8,446 nucleotides of DNA from CAMBRF01 sp964404035 (GTDB lineage Bacteria > Verrucomicrobiota > Kiritimatiellia > CAIKKV01 > CAITUY01): the NCBI GenBank assembly GCA_964404035.1, contig CAYOIT010000183.1, positions 1 to 8,446 of the forward strand. The letters are read 5' to 3'. This document shows, piece by piece, positions 6,802 to 8,446 of the stretch. Below the pieces are notes generated by a model. That model was not told the origin of the DNA. It worked only from the letters and a program-made list of their open reading frames with translations, and ran no database searches. The position numbers and the translations under genes are program-made. Position 1 is the stretch's first letter. Every line of letters starts with the position of its first letter.

Positions 6802-7935
6802 ATGAGTTCATCCCCGCAAACACCTCTGTCTCCCGGCACCGTCATGATCGTCGATGACGAGCCTGAGAACCTGAATGTGCTGGAAGCCTCGCTCTCCCAT
6901 GCCGGCTACCGGGTCTCTGTCTTTCCGCGCGGCGATCTGGCGCTCGCCGCCGCGCAGGCGGAACAGCCCGATCTGGCTCTGCTTGACATCCAGATGCCGG
7001 GCCTGGACGGGTACGAAGTCTGCCGCCGCTTCAAGGCGGATGAACGGCTTCGCTCCATCCCCGTTCTCTTCATCAGTGCCCGCACGACACCCGAAGACGT
7101 CACCACGGGGTTCGAATGCGGCGGGGTGGACTACATTACCAAGCCCTTCCGCGAATCCGAGGTCATGGCCCGCGTCCGTACCCATATCGCCCTGCGACGG
7201 GCGTATGCAACCCTGACCGAACAACATGCCCGACTGGAAGCGCTCGAACGACACCGCGACACGCTTGTCCACATGCTGGTGCACGACATGCGCACCCCCT
7301 TGCAGGTGATTCTCGGCCACCTTCATATGATTGAGGAGTTCGGCGCCAGCAATCTGAAGGCGGACACTCTTGGCGATCTGCGCGCGGCCGTCCACGGTAC
7401 GCAGTGCGTCAGCCGGATGGTAACCACCGTGATCGACCTCAGTCGGATGGAGACGCAGGACATCCCTCTGCACCGGATTGCCGTCCCGCCTCACACTCTC
7501 TTCCACGCCGCCTGTGCGCAGACGGTCAATCCGTCGAGTTCCCGCCCCATCACCGAGCGTATTGCCGAACCCTGTCCACCCCTTCTGTGCGACGTGGATG
7601 TCAGCACCCGCATCGTCTCCAATCTCCTCGCCAATGCGCTGAAGTACTCGCCGAGCAACAGTGAGGTGGTGCTCGTTGCCGAGCCTCATCCCAACGGAGT
7701 ACGAATCGCGGTACGAGACCACGGCGCCGGAATTCCCGCCGCGTACCATCAACGGATTTTTGATAAATTCGGAGTGGCCGACCAACCCGCCAACGCGCGC
7801 GTTTCGTCAACAGGCCTCGGATTAGCGTTCTGCAGATTGGCCGTGAAAGCGCAGGGCGGAACCATTGGCCTGGAGAGCGAACCCGGCAAAGGCAGCACGT
7901 TCTGGTTCACCCTCCCGGCCGCCGCACCGGCCTGA
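6802..7935 (+). CDS. Receiver-histidine kinase fusion (REC-HisKA-HATPase), apparently active
   Basis: This is a soluble protein of 377 aa. The receiver (about 13-130) has D18/D19, phosphoacceptor D62, S92 and K114 (TKPF). A short helical linker rich in Glu, Arg and Leu (about 131-155) precedes HisKA with H161 in VHDMRTPL. The HATPase keeps all its boxes: NLLANALKYS with N278, DHGAG at 306-310, an F-box around F320-F323, and TGLGL at 337-341. N-terminal-receiver kinases are usually activated or switched by phosphorylation of the receiver. Here the obvious donor is the membrane hybrid kinase two genes upstream. Compared with the preceding paralogue, the receivers align at about 79 of 120 identical residues, while the kinase halves differ strongly. 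No output domain is attached. The phosphorylation target of this protein cannot be seen in the window. Confidence 0.94.
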   Translation: MSSSPQTPLSPGTVMIVDDEPENLNVLEASLSHAGYRVSVFPRGDLALAAAQAEQPDLALLDIQMPGLDGYEVCRRFKADERLRSIPVLFISARTTPEDVTTGFECGGVDYITKPFRESEVMARVRTHIALRRAYATLTEQHARLEALERHRDTLVHMLVHDMRTPLQVILGHLHMIEEFGASNLKADTLGDLRAAVHGTQCVSRMVTTVIDLSRMETQDIPLHRIAVPPHTLFHAACAQTVNPSSSRPITERIAEPCPPLLCDVDVSTRIVSNLLANALKYSPSNSEVVLVAEPHPNGVRIAVRDHGAGIPAAYHQRIFDKFGVADQPANARVSSTGLGLAFCRLAVKAQGGTIGLESEPGKGSTFWFTLPAAAPA

Positions 7936-7959
7936 TCCGCCAGACTCGGCAAATCGGCC
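7929..7959 (+). terminator. Imperfect hairpin over the stop codon of the third kinase gene
   Basis: GGCC (7929-7932), GAT (7934-7936) and CCG (7937-7939) can pair with GGCC (7956-7959), ATC (7953-7955) and CGG (7947-7949), around a 7-nt loop. One T is bulged on the left and three bases (CAA) on the right. It includes the TGA at 7933-7935. No U-tract follows, so intrinsic termination is doubtful. It may protect the mRNA 3' end or mean nothing. Confidence 0.25.
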
Positions 7960-7970
7960 AAACAGTCACA

Positions 7971-8005
7971 AGAGAGAGAAACAGAGAGAGAAACAGTAGA
8001 GAAAC
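7971..8005. repeat. Tandem 12-bp purine-rich repeat
   Basis: AGAGAGAGAAAC occurs twice head to tail (7971-7982 and 7983-7994). An 11-bp degenerate copy, AGTAGAGAAAC, follows (7995-8005). One strand is almost all purine. The repeat lies between the kinase operon and the transposase gene. It is a simple-sequence array that may vary in copy number; no function can be assigned. Confidence 0.8.
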
Positions 8006-8018
8006 AGGGACAGGCTAA

Positions 8019-8056
8019 TAGTACACTATAACTAGACAAACGGCTAAATAGTGCTA
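8019..8056. repeat. Interrupted inverted repeat upstream of the transposase gene
   Basis: TAG (8019-8021) plus CACTAT (8024-8029) pairs with ATAGTG (8048-8053) plus CTA (8054-8056), with a 2-nt bulge on the left arm. Within the 18-nt loop, TAG (8033-8035) can pair with CTA (8044-8046). This AT-rich hairpin lies 43-80 bp ahead of the transposase ATG. That position fits a hairpin recognised by a Y1-type transposase or an operator. A TATAAC (8027-8032) within it could be a -10 element, but no fitting -35 is seen. Confidence 0.4.
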
Positions 8057-8087
8057 GGGTGGCTTCTGGATCGGGGTGAAACCCGTG

Positions 8088-8093
8088 AGGAGG
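8088..8093 (+). promoter_or_regulatory. Strong ribosome binding site for the transposase gene
   Basis: AGGAGG lies 5 nt before the ATG at 8099. It is the best Shine-Dalgarno in the window and fixes the start. A short GGGT-GAA-ACCC stem sits immediately upstream. Confidence 0.85.
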
Positions 8094-8098
8094 TATCC

Positions 8099-8446
8099 AT
8101 GCGTACGGCACGAATCGTTGAAGAAGGGGCGGCGTTCTATCACGTGATCTCACGGGTGGTAGACCGCCGGTTTGTTTTTCAGGGGGATGTGGAGCGGGAG
8201 GGATTCCGGAAGATCATGAGGGCGGTGGAGGGGTTCACCGGGGTCCGGATCCTGACCTGGGTGTGTATGTCGAACCACTTCCATGTCCTTTTGCATGTGG
8301 CCGAACGGGCAGAGGTGGGTGATAGCGAGTTCATCAGGCGGATGAAGTTTCTGTACGACGGGACGAAGGTGGAGACTCTGGCGACGCATCTCGCGGGGCT
8401 GAGGGAGTCGGGACAGCACCAGGCGGCGGACGAGGTGAAGGCGCCG
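8099..8446 (+). CDS. RAYT / Y1-type (IS200-like) transposase, 3' end outside the window
   Basis: This is the first 116 codons of an open frame that continues past the window end. The fold signature of the TnpA_REP / Y1_Tnp family is visible. An opening AFYHVISRVVDRRFVF (12-27) matches the family's first strand. At 57-65, MSNHFHVLL contains the HUH metal-binding pair, H60 and H62. The catalytic tyrosine normally follows in a later helix and is not within the visible part. Such enzymes act on single-stranded hairpin ends; RAYTs are usually single-copy, domesticated-looking genes linked to dispersed REP palindromes. The codons are purine-rich, with three AGG arginines, unlike the C-rich kinase genes, which suggests a separate origin. 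The sequence resembles transposase-annotated proteins that I associate from memory with Verrucomicrobiota, Lentisphaerota and Kiritimatiellota. It is probably not part of the kinase operon, since a repeat-rich 163-bp gap and its own strong RBS precede it. Confidence 0.88.
   Translation, partial: MRTARIVEEGAAFYHVISRVVDRRFVFQGDVEREGFRKIMRAVEGFTGVRILTWVCMSNHFHVLLHVAERAEVGDSEFIRRMKFLYDGTKVETLATHLAGLRESGQHQAADEVKAP

Noticed and set aside
6808..7785. Minus-strand open frame of 325 codons opposite the third kinase gene
   Set aside because: The + strand encodes an intact REC-HisKA-HATPase protein with all motifs and an RBS. The antisense frame has no family signature.
8150..8419. Minus-strand open frame opposite the transposase
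   Set aside because: The + strand frame has the HUH motif and a perfect RBS; the antisense frame has neither.
1..8446. tRNA, rRNA or CRISPR array
   Set aside because: Reading both strands showed no cloverleaf with a T-loop consensus, no rRNA-like stretch and no regularly spaced repeats with unique spacers.

Overview
The window is a GC-rich bacterial region. It carries a compact three-gene signal-transduction cassette on the + strand, followed by the 5' part of a REP-associated (RAYT / Y1-type) transposase. Nothing fixes the species. The style of the transposase and the very long PAS-rich hybrid kinase suggest the Planctomycetota-Verrucomicrobiota-Lentisphaerota-Kiritimatiellota group, but that is an inference from family resemblance, made without a database search.

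Layout. Positions 1-285 hold no convincing gene; they contain a small hairpin (39-58) and a large imperfect palindrome (167-266) just before the first gene. Positions 286-5637 encode a giant membrane hybrid histidine kinase: TM - CHASE - TM - six PAS/PAC - GAF-like - HisKA - HATPase - REC - helical tail. Its stop overlaps the start of a second gene by 4 bp (ATGA). That gene (5634-6770) encodes REC - coiled linker - HisKA - degenerate HATPase. After 31 nt comes a third gene (6802-7935) with the same REC-HisKA-HATPase plan, but with a complete ATP-binding domain. Positions 7936-8098 are a short, repeat-rich intergenic region: a hairpin over the stop codon, a 12-bp purine-rich tandem repeat, and an interrupted inverted repeat. 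The RAYT-like transposase starts at 8099 behind a strong AGGAGG and runs off the window end.

How it may work (inference). The membrane kinase would sense an extracytoplasmic ligand through CHASE, integrate cytoplasmic cues through its PAS and GAF domains, and autophosphorylate. Phosphate could pass to its own receiver and to the receivers of the two soluble proteins co-encoded with it. The two soluble proteins have receivers that are about two-thirds identical, so they look like tandem duplicates whose kinase halves diverged. The first has lost the residues expected for ATP/Mg binding while keeping its H-box histidine, so it may be a pseudokinase or allosteric partner; the second looks catalytically competent. 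No DNA-binding, GGDEF/EAL or Hpt module is visible, so the final output lies outside the window.
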